This document shows, in pieces, positions 1 to 10,351 of a stretch of 64,000 nucleotides of DNA. Under the pieces are notes generated by a model. That model saw nothing but the letters and a program-made list of their open reading frames with translations, was not told the DNA's origin and did not search any database. Both the position numbers and the translations under genes were made by a program. The DNA is from DASRLE01 sp963825315 (GTDB taxonomy: Bacteria > Verrucomicrobiota > Verrucomicrobiia > Limisphaerales > Palsa-1400), in the NCBI GenBank assembly GCA_963825315.1, contig CAWGST010000002.1, positions 1-64,000 of the forward strand. Reading direction: 5' to 3'. Positions within the stretch are counted from its first letter, which is position 1. Every line of letters starts with the position of its first letter.

Positions 1-201
1 AGAATTTTTGCGCTGTCTTTGTATGAGTCTATTTAATCGTTGAAACCAATACCCCCCAAGGCCGGCAAACCTCAGTTCTCCCCGCACTGGATCATAATTG
101 CGGAAGAGCCCTTTTTCAAGCATGATTCCCGGCCTGGAGGAATCCATGTAATATATGTTTTCTCTGTTTGTTATGTCGTCAGAATGCTATCTTGTACGGC
201 C

Positions 202-435
202 ATGACTCTAATCGAACAACAGATTTTGGACAACTTAATGGCGCTGGAAGCGGCGGCCGCGAAAATGGCCGCAGCCAATCCCAAGCCCGATTTGCTGCCC
301 ATTTTCTCGCGGCTCGACGAGTTGGCCCGCCAATTGCCGTCCGGCGCCGAGCCGGATTTGTTGCACTACCTTCATCGCAAAAGCTACCAAAAAGCCTGCG
401 CGCTTTTGCGGCAGCGCCAGCGCGGCAAAATTTGA
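202..435 (+). CDS. small hypothetical protein upstream of mnmE
   Basis: A 77-residue protein that I do not recognise. It is Ala/Leu-rich and predicted helical, with no signal peptide or metal motif, and ends in a basic tail. I chose the ATG at 202 because the residues before it (reading back to 40) look like untranslated sequence. Its TGA stop (433-435) overlaps the TTG start of mnmE (432-434), so the two are translationally coupled and co-transcribed. The coupling makes it a real gene more likely than an artefact, but no function can be inferred. Confidence 0.6.
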   Translation: MTLIEQQILDNLMALEAAAAKMAAANPKPDLLPIFSRLDELARQLPSGAEPDLLHYLHRKSYQKACALLRQRQRGKI

Positions 436-1805
436 ACTTTGACCTCAACGATACTATTGCCGCCATCGCCACCCCCGTGGGCGAGGGCGGAATCGCCGTT
501 GTCCGCCTTTCCGGCCCGCAATCTCTCTCGATTGCCGACGCCAGTTTTAGACCCGCCGGCAAAACTTCGCTGGCCCCTTCTGTCGCGCCCACGCACACCA
601 TTCATTTCGGCAAAATAGTCCGCCAGGGCCGCGTCCTGGACGAAGTTTTGCTGGCCGTGATGCGCGCGCCCCGCAGCTTTACGCGCCAAGACGTGGTCGA
701 AATCACCTGTCACGGCGGTTTGCTGCCGGCCAAGGTTGTTTTGGACACTCTCCTGGAAAACGGCGCGCGTCTGGCCGCTCCGGGCGAATTCACGCGGCGC
801 GCCTTTCTCAATGGCCGCATTGATTTGGCCCAGGCCGAAGCCGTGGCCGATCTGATCCACTCCCGCACCGAACTGGCCCTCGCCGCCGCCAACGAACAAT
901 TGGCCGGCAAACTTTCCCAACGCATCAATCTTCTGCGCGACGATCTGATGAAAACTTTGGCCCACATCGAAGCCCATATTGATTTCCCGGACGAAGACAT
1001 TGCTCCGGATACCAGAAAGGAATTGATCGGCCGATTGCAGGCCGGCGTCGCTTTCACCGACGAATTGCTGCGCACGGCCAATGAAGGCCGGATTCTGCGC
1101 CGGGGCATTCGCGCCGCCATCATCGGACGGCCCAATGTCGGCAAATCCAGCCTGCTCAATCAACTCCTGGGCCACGACCGCGCCATTGTCTCCCGCATTC
1201 CAGGCACGACCCGCGACACCATCGAAGAGACCGCCAACGTCCGCGGTCTCCCGGTCATCTTCATTGACACCGCCGGATTGCGGGAGGCCTCCGACGAAAT
1301 TGAAATCGAAGGCGTCCGTCGCAGCCGCGGCGCCCTGGCCGACGCCGAACTGATTCTACACGTCCTCGACGCCGCCGAACCGCTGACCACCGCCGACGAA
1401 AAGTTGTTCTCAGAATTCGCGCAAAAAAAGCGGCTCCTCATCCGCAATAAAACCGATCTGCCCGTCCGCCTCCAATTGCCGCCGGGCATTTCGGCCCTGG
1501 ATGTTTGTTGTCTGACCGGCAAAGGGATTGAAGAAGTCAAAGACGCGATCAAGGAAAAAGTGTGGGCGGGGGAAATCCAGGCCGGGATGTGGCAAGTGAT
1601 GATCAACGCCCGCCATCAAGACGCGCTGCAAAGGGCGCGCGAGGCCCTTGGTCGGACGGTGACCGCATTGCGGGACGGCCTGGGATTGGAACTGGCCGCC
1701 TTGGACCTTCGCATCGCCGCCAACGCCGTCGGAGAAATAGTCGGCAAAACCACGACCAACGATTTGCTCGACGCCATTTTCAGCCAATTCTGCATCGGCA
1801 AATAA
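432..1805 (+). CDS. mnmE: tRNA modification GTPase MnmE
   Basis: A 457-residue MnmE/TrmE, which works with MnmG to place the (carboxymethyl)aminomethyl group on U34 of certain tRNAs. The N-terminal folate-binding domain starts at DTIAAIATPVGEGG. The G domain shows G1 GRPNVGKS (about 232-239), G3 DTAG (about 278) and G4 NKTD (about 339). The protein ends in the diagnostic CIGK box. The TTG start at 432 gives the usual family length; earlier in-frame codons run through the upstream gene. All key motifs are intact, so the protein should be functional. Confidence 0.95.
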   Translation: MNFDLNDTIAAIATPVGEGGIAVVRLSGPQSLSIADASFRPAGKTSLAPSVAPTHTIHFGKIVRQGRVLDEVLLAVMRAPRSFTRQDVVEITCHGGLLPAKVVLDTLLENGARLAAPGEFTRRAFLNGRIDLAQAEAVADLIHSRTELALAAANEQLAGKLSQRINLLRDDLMKTLAHIEAHIDFPDEDIAPDTRKELIGRLQAGVAFTDELLRTANEGRILRRGIRAAIIGRPNVGKSSLLNQLLGHDRAIVSRIPGTTRDTIEETANVRGLPVIFIDTAGLREASDEIEIEGVRRSRGALADAELILHVLDAAEPLTTADEKLFSEFAQKKRLLIRNKTDLPVRLQLPPGISALDVCCLTGKGIEEVKDAIKEKVWAGEIQAGMWQVMINARHQDALQRAREALGRTVTALRDGLGLELAALDLRIAANAVGEIVGKTTTNDLLDAIFSQFCIGK

Positions 1806-2048
1806 TTACTTATCATCCAGTACGCTCAACGGATAATCCACAGTCTTTCCGGCCTTGGCCCGCCGGATGGCAGCCATCGCCTTCGGGTTGGCCAGAATCT
1901 CCATCTGCTCCAAAAGCTTGGCCATCCGTTTTCGAGGCTCAATAATCGCGACGACTTCGCCACTCCGGGTGATGGCGGAAGTTTTTTCTTTGCGACAAAG
2001 GGCGGGAAACTGCGCCTGCCCCTGTATCACGGTCAACGTATCTTTCAT
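1806..2048 (-). CDS. Phd/YefM-type antitoxin
   Basis: An 80-residue protein resembling Phd/YefM antitoxins: a short N-terminal DNA-binding fold (ITRSGEVVAIIEP, typical of the family) and a charged helical tail that would bind a toxin. It is convergent with mnmE and its stop abuts the mnmE stop. No intact toxin follows it on the same strand. The nearest candidate is a truncated PIN fragment on the other strand at 2123-2410, so this looks like an orphaned antitoxin. Confidence 0.65.
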   Translation of the reverse strand: MKDTLTVIQGQAQFPALCRKEKTSAITRSGEVVAIIEPRKRMAKLLEQMEILANPKAMAAIRRAKAGKTVDYPLSVLDDK

Positions 2049-2122
2049 TGTAAACTCTATTTAGCCCATTTTGGAATCCCGCGCAAGTCGGTACGGAACC
2101 GTTCTCAAAATGAATTTAGAGC

Positions 2123-2410
2123 TTGCGGATAGACCAAATCAGCGCCTTTGAAGTCGGCCAAAAGGCTGCTGCCGGGAAATTGTCGCTGCCGCGCCCGGTC
2201 AATGCCTGGTTTGCGGCGATGGTGCAATGGCACGGCTTGCATGAAATCCCGGTCAGCGGGGCGATTGCCGCGCGCGCCACCCTGTTGCCAGCCATTCATC
2301 GGGACCCGTTCGACCGGATCCTCATCGCCACCGCGCAAGAGCACCGGCTCAAGATCCTGACCCCCGACGCCACCATCGCGAAATATCCGAACTTGGACAC
2401 TCTCTGGTAA
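2123..2410 (+). pseudogene. truncated PIN-domain (VapC-like) toxin fragment
   Basis: The reading frame encodes the C-terminal two thirds of a PIN-domain RNase of the VapC class: an ISAFEVG helix, then DPFDRILIATA carrying the late acidic residues, then KILTPD. The first 40 or so residues, with the invariant N-terminal Asp of the active site, are absent. The only possible initiators are weak (TTG at 2123). I therefore read it as a 5'-truncated toxin pseudogene. It is divergent from the orphan antitoxin at 1806-2048, and the two may derive from one broken module. Confidence 0.6.
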
Positions 2411-2468
2411 TCTGGCCGATGCGCCACAGGACGGGATGGCCGCGAAATGAAACGCGGACTTTTGAACT

Positions 2469-3035
2469 TTAGGCCAGGGGATGACGGCGGTGGCGGGGAT
2501 GATGGAAGAGCCGTTCACGATTGGCATAGAGATACCAGACTATGAAGATGTTGATGATGGCCACCCCGACCATGAACCAGCTAAACTCTCTCACTAATTC
2601 GTATATTTCCACCGGAACAAAAAACGCCGACTCTCCAATGGCCAGCCATCCGGCCCACTTCACTCGAAAAATCAGCCCCACCCCTTCCGTCAAAGGGAAC
2701 AGGGACCAAAGCAATGCGCCAATGACCGCCACCCGAACTTCTTTGTCAGTCGCGTTGGCTATTTGTTTGGCCAGGTGCATAAAAAACTTATTCTCAGGAT
2801 GAATGCGCAGGTAATGAAACACCTCCTTGACCGCCGGCCGGCCCATGAGTTTTTCATAGTCCGTTGGCAACTGGGTCGCCGGTTGAAAATACAAAACAAC
2901 GGCCAGGAAGCAGGCCAGCAGGCCCTTGGCCAGCTTGAAGAGAATGATCAGGTAGAGCGTCGGCGCCCGTTTGAGTGGCGCTTCCTGCTGCCCCACGTCC
3001 ACTCCCTCGAGTGAAGCTAGTTTGTCAATCTCCAT
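2469..3035 (-). CDS. DUF2127-like membrane protein
   Basis: A 188-residue integral membrane protein with four hydrophobic segments. The stretch WAGWLAIGESAFFVPVEIYEL strongly resembles DUF2127 proteins, whose function is unknown. A soluble loop lies between the first and second membrane segments. Its ATG (3033-3035) overlaps the glyS stop codon by one base (TAATG), so it is translationally coupled to glyS in one operon. I infer no role in tRNA charging. Confidence 0.7.
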   Translation of the reverse strand: MEIDKLASLEGVDVGQQEAPLKRAPTLYLIILFKLAKGLLACFLAVVLYFQPATQLPTDYEKLMGRPAVKEVFHYLRIHPENKFFMHLAKQIANATDKEVRVAVIGALLWSLFPLTEGVGLIFRVKWAGWLAIGESAFFVPVEIYELVREFSWFMVGVAIINIFIVWYLYANRERLFHHPRHRRHPLA

Positions 3036-4839
3036 TATCGAATCCTCTCCAGGAGCAGCGCCGGCAGGGCGCCAATCTTCACCCGGCTTTGTTTCATGCT
3101 GTCGCGCTCCCGCAACGTCACCGTGTCCTTGAGTTCGGCCCCCTGCTCTCCCAGCGTGTCAAAATCAATCGTCACGCCGAAGGGCGTGCCCGGCTTCATC
3201 CTGCCGCCGGTAACGCCGGCCAATCGCTCCGGCCTCATCATAAAATACCGTCATGTGCGGACGCAACAAGTCACGCACTTCCCGCGCCTTCTTCACCAAT
3301 TCCGGTTTGTTCTTCAGCAGCGGAAACACCGCCACTTTGACGGGCGCGATCCGCGGATGAAAACGCATGACGACGCGCGTCTCCATCTTCCCCTTTTCGT
3401 CCGGCGCAGTGTCCTCGCCGTAGGCGTTGCAGATCAGGGCCAGGGCCAGCCGGTCCACCCCCGCCGAAGGCTCGATGACGTGCGGCACATAGCTGCCCCG
3501 GGCCAGTCCGGCCGCCTCTTCCCGCGCCTTGGCTTCGGCCCCGGCCGGCGTCCTCGTTTGTTTTGACAAGATAATTCCGGCGCGATTCAAAATAGCGTTT
3601 CGACAATTCCGTTTTTTTCGCTTCCTCCAGCCTGGCCCAGGCGTCCTTCAATTCCTCATCGAACACCCCCATGCCTTTGCCGGAAAATCTTTGGTGTTGC
3701 GACAAATCAAAATCGCTCCGCGCGGCGATGCCTTCCAATTCCTCGCCGGCCAGTTCGCCGGCGGCGTCCCTTTTGCTGAAGGGAAATTTGTAAAGGATGT
3801 CCACCGTGGCCCGGGCGTAGTGCGCCAATTCCTCCGGCTTTTGCCAGTACTCGACCAGCGTGGTTCGCGGCAAACCAATGCTCTCGTAGAACGCCAGCCG
3901 CTCTTCGACCCAGTATTTGTGCCACATTTGCCAGCCCCAATTGGCCTGCGGTTCGCCGGGATGGCCGGGGCCGGCGGGCCGGGCCACGCTGCCGCAAATC
4001 GCCTCGACCGCTTCATCGGGCCGGATGAAGAACTCCAGTTCCATCTGCTCGAATTCGCGGGAGCGAAAGGTGAAGTTGCGCGGATTGATCTCATTGCGAA
4101 ACGCCTTGCCGATCTGGCAGATGCCGAACGGCACTTTCTGCCGCGAAACTTCGGCCACGTTCTTGAATTGCGCGAAAATGGCCTGCGCCGTTTCCGGCCG
4201 CAGATAGGCCGTGTTCTCCGCGCTCTCCACCGGCCCGACGCACGTCTTGAACATCAGATTAAAGAGGCGCGGTTCGGTCAGCAGACTCCCATTCTCAGGA
4301 TTGTAACGGGTGGAGTTTTCGACTTCCTCGGTCCGTTCTTCCAACAGGCGCGCCGCCATGATCCCGCGTTGCGCATAAAACTGTCTGGCCGCCTTGCGCG
4401 CGCTCTCAGGATTCTTCCCCGGAGCGAGCAGGACCGAGTACGGTTCCCTGCTGGTCTTTGCCTTGTCCGTGGAGTCTTCCGCGCCGCCGTAGTGATAAGC
4501 GATGCCGCTTTGCGGCTCGATCTGGTCGGCCCGGAAGCGTTTCTTGGTCAACAGACAATCCACCATGGGATCGGCAAAAGTTGTGGTATGGCCGCTGGCC
4601 TCCCAAATCTTCGGGTGCATGATAATGGTCGCGTCCAGGCCGACCACGTCGTCGCGTCTTTGCGTCATGACGCGCCACCAAAAATCTTTGACATTGCGCT
4701 TGAGTTCAGCGCCGAGCGGGCCGTAGTCCCAAAACCCGTTGATGCCGCCGTAAATTTCGGACGACTGAAAAACAAACCCCCGCCTCTTGCACAAAGAGAC
4801 AATCCGCTCCATGAGATCATTCGATTTGGATTCCACCAT
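3035..4839 (-). CDS. glyS: glycyl-tRNA synthetase (alpha2 type), two apparent frameshifts
   Basis: A class II glycyl-tRNA synthetase of the dimeric, eukaryote-like type, about 600 residues after correction. The catalytic core includes LRPETAQAIF (213-222) and motif 2 around FRNEINPRNFTFRSREFEQ (247-265). Motif 3 is EPSAGVDRLALAL, followed by the anticodon-binding domain. The frame breaks twice: dropping one C from CCCC at about 3539-3542 and one from CCC at 3189-3191 (plus strand) restores an uninterrupted protein. Both are single-base gains in homopolymers of an essential gene, so sequencing error is likelier than real decay. The stop overlaps the start of the next gene. Confidence 0.9.
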
Positions 4840-5171
4840 AGCGCATTATACTTCTTGAACCGGCGCCTGATGTCAAGGCAGGCGGCATCGGGGGCGCATC
4901 CATGCACTGCTGCCGTGCGATCCGCCGATTCCCCCGCCCCACGAAGCGGGGAGAGACGTGCTTCTTAACAGCCTTTGTTGGCGCCGATGTGAAAATGGGG
5001 TGAAAACGCCGCTTTAAATTGTATTGCCTTCTCCGCCTCCGATGGCAGAGTAACGAGAATTGGTCTGGATGCTGTTGAAATTCCCACGGCCATCGTTTAT
5101 GCACTGGTGAGGATCGGGGGAATGCGGCCCGACAACGCAGGTCTAAAAATTAACTGAAAGTCTTAAATGCC
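4840..5171. other. gene-free stretch between glyS and the GH13-like gene
   Basis: No convincing coding frame is present. The segment near 4986-5020 (TGAAAATGGGGTGAAAACGC) resembles another near 19928-19960, suggesting a short dispersed repeat or the decayed end of a mobile element. The divergent promoters of glyS and the GH13-like gene must lie here, but I cannot place them confidently. Confidence 0.4.
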
Positions 5172-6563
5172 ATGATCAGAATGCAACAAAAACCGCGATG
5201 CCTCCTCGCCACGGCGCTCATTGGCTGGCTGGCGATTAATTCGACCGTCGTATCAGAGGCAGACCCGTCAACTCCAGGCACCCGCAAATCACCCGACTGG
5301 CTCCGGAGCGCGGTCGTGTATGAAATCTTCCCACGAAACTTTTCCAAGGAAGGGGATCTCAATGCGATTACCGCCCGGTTGGATGAATTGAAGGATCTTG
5401 GCGTGGACGTTCTCTGGCTCATGCCGATCCATCCGATCGGCGAAAAAATGAAGAAAGGCTCCGTCGGAAGTCCTTTCGCCGTGCGCGACTTTTACGCCAT
5501 CAACCCCGACTACGGCACCACCAACGACTTCAAGCGCCTGATCGATGAAGCCCACAAGCGCGACATGAAACTGATCATGGACATCGTGGCCGGTCAAACC
5601 GCCTGGGACAGCGTGCTCATGGAACATCCGGATTTTTACAAGAAGGATACGAATGGAGCGATCATCCCGCCCAACCCGGCCTGGACGGATGTGGCCGGAT
5701 TGAATTATGCGAACCCGGAGGTGCGCCGCTACATGACTGAAATGATGAAATATTGGTTGAGGGACTTCGGCGTGGACGGGTTTCGTTGCGATGTGGCTCC
5801 CACGGTGCCGGTTGATTTTTGGGAAGCAGCCCGGGATGAACTCGAGAAGATAAATCCCCAGGTCATCATTCTCGCTGACGCTGGCGCCAAGCCGGAACTG
5901 CTTTCCAAAGCCTTCGATGTGGATTCCTCCTGGGGCTTCGTTTACACGCTGGACGGGGTCATGAGCAGCATTGTGCCCGTCTCTTACCTGAAAGAATCGT
6001 GGGAACTCACCTCTAAGCAGTTCCCCAAGGGCGCGTTGCACATGCGCTTCTCGGACAACCACGAGCAAACACGGGCGGTGGCGCGTCACGGCATGGAAGG
6101 CGCCCTCGCCGCGCAGGTGTTGATGTTGACGCTCGACGGCGTGCCGCTCTTTTACAACGGCATGGAAGCAGGTGATGCCACCGAATCCGCCGACCCGGCT
6201 TTGTTTGAAAAAATGCCGGTGTTTTGGCAGCCCGGGGGACGCCCTCCTCTGCGCAATATTTACCGGGATTTAATCAAGCTTCGCAAGAAATACGCCGCGT
6301 TGTATAGCGGGGATGTTGCCTGGCTTCAAAACACGGCGGCGACAGATGTCGTTAGCTTCCTGAGAAAGGATCAGAAGGATGAGTTCCTTGTCCTGATCAA
6401 TCTTACAAGCCACCGCGCGACCGGGTCGGTTGAACTGTCAAATGCAGAGGGCTTTGAACCGGTGAAAATCAGCGACCGGCCCGTCCCTGTTGACCCCCTC
6501 CTTTCTGGCTTTAGCCTCAATGGCTACGAGTGGTTCATTTATCATCGAACCATTCCCAAATGA
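5172..6563 (+). CDS. secreted GH13 (alpha-amylase family) protein with altered catalytic motifs
   Basis: A 463-residue protein with an N-terminal signal peptide (about 1-30) and a GH13 TIM barrel: VVYEIFPRNF (49-57), the nucleophile strand GFRCDVA with Asp207, and a short C-terminal beta domain. Three of the four GH13 signature regions depart from consensus. Region I has GQ at 141-142 where NH is expected. The general-acid strand reads LADAG with Asp236 where Glu is expected. Region IV reads DNHE with Glu298 where Asp is expected. It may be inactive, or may bind or process an unusual alpha-glucan. It heads a cluster with a GT2, a STELLO-like protein and a beta-helix protein. Confidence 0.8.
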   Translation: MIRMQQKPRCLLATALIGWLAINSTVVSEADPSTPGTRKSPDWLRSAVVYEIFPRNFSKEGDLNAITARLDELKDLGVDVLWLMPIHPIGEKMKKGSVGSPFAVRDFYAINPDYGTTNDFKRLIDEAHKRDMKLIMDIVAGQTAWDSVLMEHPDFYKKDTNGAIIPPNPAWTDVAGLNYANPEVRRYMTEMMKYWLRDFGVDGFRCDVAPTVPVDFWEAARDELEKINPQVIILADAGAKPELLSKAFDVDSSWGFVYTLDGVMSSIVPVSYLKESWELTSKQFPKGALHMRFSDNHEQTRAVARHGMEGALAAQVLMLTLDGVPLFYNGMEAGDATESADPALFEKMPVFWQPGGRPPLRNIYRDLIKLRKKYAALYSGDVAWLQNTAATDVVSFLRKDQKDEFLVLINLTSHRATGSVELSNAEGFEPVKISDRPVPVDPLLSGFSLNGYEWFIYHRTIPK

Positions 6564-6615
6564 GGCTGGGGGAACCTTTGAGGGGGGGCGTCCAGCCGAC
6601 GCGACGGTCTTGACC

Positions 6616-7371
6616 ATGAGTGATTATCCGACCGCCGCGCAATTGACCTCCGTGACAATTGTTCTGCCGGTGATGAATGAAACCGTGTCGCTGAGGCAAA
6701 CCGTGGAGATCATCCTGCGGGAGACGCAGAGGCAATGTATTCAGGAAATCTTCATTGTGGCATGCAACAAGACCACGGAGGATGCGATGGCCGCCATTGC
6801 CGAACTCCAGAAACAACATGGCGGGCTGGTGGTGGTGCATCATCAACAACTGCCTTTCCTCGGCGGGGCCATTCGCGAGGCGTTCGACCGTGCCCGCGGC
6901 AGCCATGTCATCCTCATGGCCAGCGACCTGGAGACCGATCCAAAAGACGTGCGGGTGTTGATTGAGGAAGCGCGCAAAAATCCCGGCGGCATTGTCACTG
7001 CGTCCCGGTGGCAAAATGCCGGCCAGTTCCACGGTTATTCGAAGGTCAAGCTGGTCTGCAACTGGTTGTTCCAGCGCTTCTTCTCCGTTCTCTACGGCGT
7101 CCAACTCACCGACATGACCTTTGCTTACCGTATTTTCCCAACCCAACTCGTCCAAGCCATCCGCTGGGAGGAATTGCGGCATCCCTTTCTTTTTGAAACC
7201 CTGGTCAAACCCCTGCGATTGGGGGTGCCGGTGACGGAGATTCCGTCCGTCTGGCGCGCCCGAACCGAGGGCGAATCGCACAATGCGTTCTTCCGCAATT
7301 TCGCCTACTTCAAAACGGGCCTCCGCGCCCGGTTTGCTTCGCGCCGTTCCATTTTGAAATCCAATTTATGA
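6616..7371 (+). CDS. family 2 glycosyltransferase (GT-A fold)
   Basis: A 251-residue glycosyltransferase resembling the GT2 dolichyl-phosphate-mannose/glucose synthase group. It opens with SVTIVLPVMNE, has the nucleotide-sugar-binding segment ILMASDLETDP, and contains a LTDMTFAYRIFP acceptor-loop region. No membrane segment is evident, so it probably acts at the cytoplasmic face on a lipid-linked or nucleotide sugar. I chose the ATG at 6616 because codons upstream overlap the GH13-like gene and lack family similarity. The TGA stop overlaps the next start (ATGA), so the two proteins are probably made together. Confidence 0.8.
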   Translation: MSDYPTAAQLTSVTIVLPVMNETVSLRQTVEIILRETQRQCIQEIFIVACNKTTEDAMAAIAELQKQHGGLVVVHHQQLPFLGGAIREAFDRARGSHVILMASDLETDPKDVRVLIEEARKNPGGIVTASRWQNAGQFHGYSKVKLVCNWLFQRFFSVLYGVQLTDMTFAYRIFPTQLVQAIRWEELRHPFLFETLVKPLRLGVPVTEIPSVWRARTEGESHNAFFRNFAYFKTGLRARFASRRSILKSNL

Positions 7372-8297
7372 AAAAAGTTATCGTCACCACCACCATTAAT
7401 CCTCCCACCGAGGCCATCGCCGCCTTCCAGGCGATGCCAGACTGGGAATTGGTCGTCATCGGAGACAAAAGGACCCCGCGGGATTATCGTCTGGGCCGGG
7501 GCGTTTACGTGACGCCCGAAGAGCAGGAGAAATACGACCCGGCACTGTCCGAAGCCGTCGGCTGGAACTGCATCCAACGCCGCATCTTCGGCCTGCTCTG
7601 GGCTTGCGATATGAAGGCGGACGTTGTTGCGGTCGTGGATGACGACAACATTCCCCTGCAAGGCTGGGGCGCAAATCTCCTGGTCGGCACGGAGGCGGAA
7701 GTCAACTATTATGAAACCGATCTGCCGGCGTTCGACCCCGTTGGCGCCACCAATCACGCGCATTTGTGGCACCGCGGTTACCCGCTCCAGCTTCTCCCCA
7801 AACGGCGCTATGATCGGAAAAGCCGCCGCAAAATCCGGGTGGACGTGCAGGCTGATTTCTGGAACGGGGACCCGGATATTGACGCGCTTTGCCGCATGGA
7901 ACACGCGCCGGAATGTGATTTCGATCCCGGCCGGTTTCCGTTGGCGGCCAACAAAATGGGGCCGTTCAATTCGCAAAACACCTTCCTGCGCGGCGCTTTG
8001 CTCAAAGATTACTTTCTTTTTCCGCATGTCGGGCGCATGGACGACATTTGGGCCTCCTACTATATCCAGGCCAAAGGCGCAAAGGTGGTGTACAACAAAG
8101 CCTCGGTTTACCAAAAGCGCAACGTCCATGATCTGATCCGGGACATGAAGCAGGAATATTTGGGCTACGAACACAACTTGCAGATCGTCGAAGGCCTGGC
8201 CAGTGAGCCTGAATCGCTTCTAAACTATCTGCCCGGCCGGTCGGCGTGGGCTTTTCAACTTTACCGCAGACATTTCAATCATGCGCAAGATCATTGA
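7368..8297 (+). CDS. STELLO/DUF288-like glycosyltransferase-type protein
   Basis: A 309-residue protein opening VIVTTTINPPTEAI with a VVAVVDDDNIP segment (DDD at 91-93) that fits a metal/nucleotide-sugar-binding DxD motif. Overall it resembles the STELLO/DUF288 and reversibly glycosylated polypeptide type of GT-A-like proteins, mostly described in plants and algae. That assignment is from memory of motifs and is moderate. It overlaps the upstream GT2 by ATGA, and the beta-helix gene starts inside its 3' end (8281), so all three form an operon. Confidence 0.55.
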   Translation: MKKVIVTTTINPPTEAIAAFQAMPDWELVVIGDKRTPRDYRLGRGVYVTPEEQEKYDPALSEAVGWNCIQRRIFGLLWACDMKADVVAVVDDDNIPLQGWGANLLVGTEAEVNYYETDLPAFDPVGATNHAHLWHRGYPLQLLPKRRYDRKSRRKIRVDVQADFWNGDPDIDALCRMEHAPECDFDPGRFPLAANKMGPFNSQNTFLRGALLKDYFLFPHVGRMDDIWASYYIQAKGAKVVYNKASVYQKRNVHDLIRDMKQEYLGYEHNLQIVEGLASEPESLLNYLPGRSAWAFQLYRRHFNHAQDH

Positions 8298-10277
8298 GAG
8301 CCTCATCTCTGTACTTCTGTTCGGCGCTTGGGCCGCAACAGCGCCGGCAAAGTCCCAAACCTTGTACGTTGCGACCAACGGGGACGACCGCTGGTCGGGC
8401 GTCCGGCCCGCAGCCAATGCGCAAGGAACCGATGGGCCGCTGTGTTCCTTGTCCGCCACGCTTCAACACTCCCGGCAGGCTCGCCGCCACGGCGCGGACG
8501 AAGTCCATGTTCTGCTGCGCGGCGGAACATACCCGCTGGGCGAGCCTCTAGTATTGACTGCGGAGGATTCCGGCCTGGTCGTCGCGGCCTGCCCCCATGA
8601 ATCGCCCGTCCTCACCGGCCAGACTGTCATCCGTGGCTGGGAACGCTCCCGGCTCAATCCAAATTTCTGGCAAACGGAAATCGCGGACGCGCGCAACGGA
8701 AATTGGATTTTCCATGAGCTTTTCGTCAACGGACAGCGCAAAGAACGCACGCGAATTCCCGGCCGGGGTTTCTTTCACATGGTGAGTTCGGGCGTGGCGG
8801 GCCGCCCGACTGAACTGCAATTTCGCCCCGGCGACATCCAAGCGGAGTGGGCGCGGTCGGGGGATGTTGAATTGGTCGCTTTCACGGCCTGGGCACAATC
8901 GCGAAATCAAATTCGCGAAGTCTTTGGGCCTTCCAATATCGTCTCGCTGGCGGGCGGCGCGCTGCCCAACACTGTGGAACCCAACGCCCGCTTCCACATT
9001 GAAAACGCGCCCGTGGAACTTCGTCCGGGCCAGTGGCATTTGGACCCCGCAGCGGCCTCCTTGCCTGCTGGCCGGATGCCGGGGAGGATGTTCCCAACGC
9101 CACAATCACCGCGCCGCATCTTTACGATCTCGTGCGAATCGAGGGCCGGGCCGGTCATCCGGCACATGATATTGCCTTCCGTGAAATTACGTTCGCCGAC
9201 ACCGATTGGAGGCTGGTTGGCGGCAGCGATATTGATGTCCAGGCGGCGGTGGAAACGCCGGGCGCCGTTCAAGCCCATTTCGCGCGCGACTGCACATTCG
9301 AGCGGTGTGTTTTTCAGCGGCTGGGAGGTTACGCGCTGGAACTGGACCGCGGTTGCGAGCGGGACAAGATCATCGGCAATGAAATGCACGATCTCGGCGC
9401 GGGGGGAATCCGCTTGGGAGAAGCGGATTTGGGCCAGGCAATCTCCTGCCCTTGCGGCCATCATGTCATCACCGATAACCACATCCATCACATCGGTTTG
9501 GTCAACGCGCCGGCCGTCGGCGTCTTCGTGCTGTTGAGCGGTCAGAACCGGATCGCGCACAACGAGGTTGATCATACTTATTACACCGCGATTTCCGTCG
9601 GCTGGTCGTGGGGCTACGCCGAAACTCCCTGCCGGGACAACGTGGTCGAATTCAATCATCTCCATGACATCGGCCAGGGAATGCTCAGCGACATGGGCGG
9701 CGTTTACACGCTGGGCGTCCAACCAGGCACGGTCGTGCGCAACAACTTGATCCACGACGTCAATGTTTTCGCCTATGGCGGCTGGGGGCTTTACACCGAT
9801 GAAGGCAGTTCCGGCATCGTGCTGGAAAACAACATCGTCTATCGCTGCCAAAGCGCGGGGTTCCATCAGCATTACGGGCGGACCAATGTCATCCGCAACA
9901 ACATTTTCGCCTTCAACAAGGAAGTCCAACTTGCGCGCACCCGCGTCGAACCCGGCCTGTCGTTCATCTTTACAAACAACATTGTCTATTTCGACACGGG
10001 CCGGCTATTGGGCGGCAACTGGGGGGATGATTTGCAAATGGATCACAACATCTATTTCGACGCGCGCGCCACTACCGGCGACAGTCAAACCCGGGAGACA
10101 CTTCGCGCCTGGCAAAAGCGCGGCCATGATCTTCACTCGTTGTTTGCCGATCCGTTGTTCGTTGCCCCGCGCCGGGAAGATTTTCGTCTGCAACCGAATT
10201 CACCGGCACTGCGGTCCGGCTTCCGGCAAATTGATTTAAGCGCCGTTGGCCTCCGGCCGAAGTTCCGCCGGCCATGA
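8281..10277 (+). CDS. secreted right-handed parallel beta-helix protein, one apparent frameshift
   Basis: About 665 residues after correction. A signal peptide (about 1-24) is followed by the LYVATNGDD opening typical of secreted polysaccharide lyase-like parallel beta-helix proteins. The second half has many NxI/H-rich coils (such as ITDNHIHHIG and VEFNHLHDIGQG) typical of PbH1 repeats. The frame breaks at about 9045-9048: adding one C to a CCCC run joins HLDPRSGLLACWPDAGEDVPN seamlessly. The likely role is binding or cleaving an extracellular polysaccharide, matching the upstream glycosyl enzymes. Catalytic residues cannot be assigned by eye. Confidence 0.75.
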
Positions 10278-10351
10278 TAAAGCAACGCGCCTCTGAAGTC
10301 GTTCGCAAAAAGCTTGACGGGAGGGGAGGTGGCAACTGCATATTGACCGCC

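Noticed and set aside
3529..4968. 479-codon plus-strand frame over glyS
   Set aside because: Antisense shadow of the synthetase; no recognisable family or start context.
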